From Sphingobium sp. (GTDB taxonomy: Bacteria; Pseudomonadota; Alphaproteobacteria; Sphingomonadales; Sphingomonadaceae), in assembly GCA_030148625.1 (NCBI GenBank), contig JASBTC010000118.1, forward strand, positions 1 through 6,852: DNA of 6,852 bases, given 5' to 3'. Below are positions 4,953-6,852 of the stretch, piece by piece. Position 1 is the first letter of the stretch, and the number at the start of each line of letters is the position of its first letter. The position numbers and the translations under genes were made by a program. The notes beneath the pieces were generated by a model. It did no database searches. It saw nothing but the letters and a program-made list of their open reading frames with translations, and was not told where the DNA came from.

Positions 4953-4955
4953 CTC
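4896..4955 (+). promoter_or_regulatory. 60-nt near-perfect stem-loop abutting the MFS Shine-Dalgarno
   Basis: The third repeat copy extends outward to GAGCCTGAT / ATCAGGCTC, giving a 9-bp outer stem, a 3-nt TCA bulge and an 18-bp inner stem with a single mismatch, closed by AAA. The stem ends at 4955 and AGGAGG begins at 4957. As RNA it would be a very stable structure immediately 5' of the ribosome site, so an effect on translation or mRNA stability is possible. There is no T-run, so it is not a standard terminator. Confidence 0.6.
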
Positions 4956-4967
4956 TAGGAGGCGGGC

Positions 4968-6251
4968 GTGGAGAAGCCAGCGCACCCCTTCGCATTCCGC
5001 GATTTCCGTGCCTATTTCGTGGCGCGGTTGACGTCGACGCTGGCGCAGATGGCGATGGTCATCGTCATCGGCTGGCAGGTTTATGACCTGTCGCGCAGCC
5101 AGCTCGGCATGACGCCAAAGGAAGCCGCGCTCCAGCTCGGGCTGATCGGCGTTGCCCAGTTCCTGCCGCTGCTGATCCTGACCCCGGTCGTCGGCTGGGT
5201 GGCGGACAAGATCGACCGGCGCTGGATCGCCCGCGGATCGATCGCGCTCGAGGCTGGCTGCGCGCTCGCTTTGGGCTGGCTAAGCTGGACCGACGCGATC
5301 GGCCTGCCCGCTTTGTTCGCCGTCGCGGCGCTGCTCGGCGTCGCCCGCGCCTTTGCCAGCCCCGCGCTCCAGGCGCTGGCTCCCAATCTGATCCCGGTCG
5401 CTTCGCTGCCCGCCGCGATCGCGATGAGTTCGCTGGCCTGGCAATCGGGATCGGTGTTCGGCCCGGCGATGGGCGGCTATCTCTATGCCGCGCATCATGC
5501 ATTGCCCTATGCGGTGTGCGCCGGGCTGTTCGCGATCGCGTTCGTCGCGCTGATGACGATCCGGCCGATCCGGCGCACCGCGATGCTGGGCACCGCCAAT
5601 CCCTGGCAGCAGATGCTGGACGGGCTTCGCTATGTGCGGCGCAACCGGCTGGTGCTCGGCGCGATCTCGCTCGACCTGTTCGCGGTGCTGCTCGGCGGCG
5701 CCACCGCCATGCTGCCGGTCTATGCGCGCGACATATTGCATGTCGGCGCCGAAGGTCTCGGCCATTTGCGCGCGGCGCCGGCGCTGGGCGCGGTTTTCGT
5801 CGCCTTGTGGTTCGCCTGGCGGCCGCTGCGCCAGGATGTCGGCACCAAGCTGCTGATCGGCGTCGCGATCTTCGGCGCGGCGACCATCGCCTTCGGCATG
5901 TCGCGCGACATGACGCTCTCGCTCGCCATGCTCGTGGTGCTCGGCGCCGCGGACATGCTGTCGGTCTATGTGCGGCAGTCGCTGATCCAGATCTATACGC
6001 CCGACGATATGCGCGGGCGCGTCGGCGCGGTCTCGACATTGTTCGTTTCGGGGTCGAATGAATTGGGTGAGGCCGAATCGGGATTCCTCGCCGCGCTGAT
6101 CGGGCCCGTCGCGGCGGTTGTCGCGGGCGGAATCGGTGCCATATTGGTGGCCGGGCTCTGGGCGCGCTGGTTCCCCGAACTGCGCGCTGCGCGGACCTTT
6201 GCCCCGCCAAAGACTCTTGAGACGATACCCTTGAAGGAGACAGCGACATGA
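4968..6251 (+). CDS. MFS transporter, EntS-like (MFS_3) exporter family
   Basis: This encodes 427 residues from a GTG start with a strong AGGAGG (4957-4962) 5 nt upstream. It has about twelve hydrophobic segments in two halves, as for a major-facilitator permease of the inner membrane. MFS motif A is seen as [11 protein letters not shown] (76-86), between helices 2 and 3. The N-terminus ([20 protein letters not shown]) and overall layout resemble the enterobactin-exporter/drug:H+ antiporter branch (EntS-type), so proton-driven export of a small molecule is the family expectation; the substrate cannot be read from the sequence. The stop codon overlaps the cysK start (ATGA, 6248-6251), implying one operon and coupled translation. 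Three hairpin repeats lie in the presumed leader. The transporter class is clear; the substrate is open. Confidence 0.88.
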   Translation: MEKPAHPFAFRDFRAYFVARLTSTLAQMAMVIVIGWQVYDLSRSQLGMTPKEAALQLGLIGVAQFLPLLILTPVVGWVADKIDRRWIARGSIALEAGCALALGWLSWTDAIGLPALFAVAALLGVARAFASPALQALAPNLIPVASLPAAIAMSSLAWQSGSVFGPAMGGYLYAAHHALPYAVCAGLFAIAFVALMTIRPIRRTAMLGTANPWQQMLDGLRYVRRNRLVLGAISLDLFAVLLGGATAMLPVYARDILHVGAEGLGHLRAAPALGAVFVALWFAWRPLRQDVGTKLLIGVAIFGAATIAFGMSRDMTLSLAMLVVLGAADMLSVYVRQSLIQIYTPDDMRGRVGAVSTLFVSGSNELGEAESGFLAALIGPVAAVVAGGIGAILVAGLWARWFPELRAARTFAPPKTLETIPLKETAT

Positions 6252-6852
6252 AGGCCGCATCGATACTCGACACGATCGGAAACACCCCGCACGTCCGCGT
6301 CGGCCGCCTGTTCGGCGATGCCGAGGTGTGGATCAAGTCGGAGCGTGCCAATCCGGGCGGTTCGATCAAGGATCGCATCGCGCTCGCGATGATCGAGGCG
6401 GCCGAAGCGTCGGGCGACCTGCAGCCCGGCGGTACTATCGTCGAGCCGACTTCGGGCAATACCGGCGTCGGCCTGGCCATGGTCGCGGCCGTCAAAGGCT
6501 ATAAGCTCGTCCTCGTCATGCCCGAGAGCATGTCGCTCGAGCGCCGCCGCCTGATGCTCGCCTATGGCGCGTCGTTCGACCTGACTCCCAAGGAAAAGGG
6601 CATGAAGGGCGCGATCGAGCGCGCGATGGAACTGGTCGACCAGACGCCCGGCGCCTGGATGCCGCAGCAGTTCGAGAATCCGGCCAATATCGACGTCCAT
6701 GTCCGCACCACCGCGCGCGAGATCCTGCGCGACTTCGCCGACGCGCCGATCGACGTGCTCGTCACCGGCGTCGGCACCGGCGGCCATATCACCGGCTGTG
6801 CCGAGGAGCTGAAGCGCCACTGGCCCGCGCTCAAGGTCTATGCGGTCGAACC
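6248..6852 (+). CDS. cysK: Cysteine synthase A (O-acetylserine sulfhydrylase), partial at right edge
   Basis: The ATG at 6248 is preceded by AAGGAG (6234-6239) at 8 nt, and 201 complete codons lie in the window; the full enzyme is about 305-325 residues. This PLP enzyme converts O-acetylserine and sulfide to cysteine and acetate in the cytoplasm. Visible marks are the PLP lysine in NPGGSIKDR (Lys41), the substrate-carboxylate loop TSGNTG (68-73), the QQFENPAN segment (140-147) and the phosphate-cup [10 protein letters not shown] (174-183). [10 protein letters not shown] and [11 protein letters not shown] favour cysteine synthase over cystathionine beta-synthase or threonine synthase; CysM cannot be wholly excluded, although the sequence follows the CysK pattern. 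It overlaps the upstream MFS gene by 4 nt and so shares its transcript. Confidence 0.93.
   Translation, partial: MKAASILDTIGNTPHVRVGRLFGDAEVWIKSERANPGGSIKDRIALAMIEAAEASGDLQPGGTIVEPTSGNTGVGLAMVAAVKGYKLVLVMPESMSLERRRLMLAYGASFDLTPKEKGMKGAIERAMELVDQTPGAWMPQQFENPANIDVHVRTTAREILRDFADAPIDVLVTGVGTGGHITGCAEELKRHWPALKVYAVE

Noticed and set aside
5065..6495. Long minus-strand open frame of 476 codons across the MFS and cysK genes
   Set aside because: Its composition is Arg/Ala/Pro/Ser-rich, typical of the antisense frame of GC-rich genes, and the plus strand codes two well-supported proteins across its whole length.

Overview
The window is GC-rich and densely coded. Its set of L,D-transpeptidase, DIPP-like Nudix, DUF47/Pit pair and the CysK sequence reads like a chromosomal segment of an alphaproteobacterium, most likely a sphingomonad (Sphingomonas/Sphingobium type). 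That placement comes from recalled protein similarity and codon bias, not from a database search.

Layout, left to right. (1) The last 84 codons of a UvrD/PcrA-type DNA helicase, which converges with (2) a five-helix Yip1-like membrane protein on the minus strand, leaving only 6 nt between their stop codons. (3) After a 171-nt divergent gap comes a secreted or periplasmic L,D-transpeptidase (YkuD). (4) The 229-nt gap 1801-2029 holds no gene. It contains a 144-bp element with long terminal inverted repeats, flanked by a 4-bp direct repeat, and then four PhoB-type half-sites at an exact 11-bp period. These half-sites lie on top of the best promoter for the genes downstream. (5) The phosphate module follows: a DIPP-like Nudix hydrolase that reads in frame, with no stop, into a DUF47 (PhoU-like) Pit accessory protein, then the low-affinity phosphate permease Pit 14 nt later. 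(6) A pyridoxamine-phosphate-oxidase-like (general stress protein 26 type) flavin-fold protein. (7) The gap 4722-4967 is filled by three near-identical hairpin repeats at a 68-bp period, the last ending beside the Shine-Dalgarno of (8) an EntS-like MFS exporter. The exporter's stop overlaps the start (ATGA) of (9) cysK, cut by the right edge.

The genes form two working groups. The Nudix-DUF47-Pit operon looks like phosphate uptake under Pho control, and the geometry of the site suggests repression by PhoB, as is known for orfA-pit of Sinorhizobium meliloti. The MFS-cysK pair is translationally coupled and may tie cysteine synthesis to export of a thiol or other small molecule. The most unusual items are the tetrameric inverted Pho box, the Nudix-DUF47 continuous reading frame that lacks an obvious canonical start, the MITE-like element that appears to supply the -35 of this operon, and the triple hairpin array in the presumed leader of MFS-cysK.
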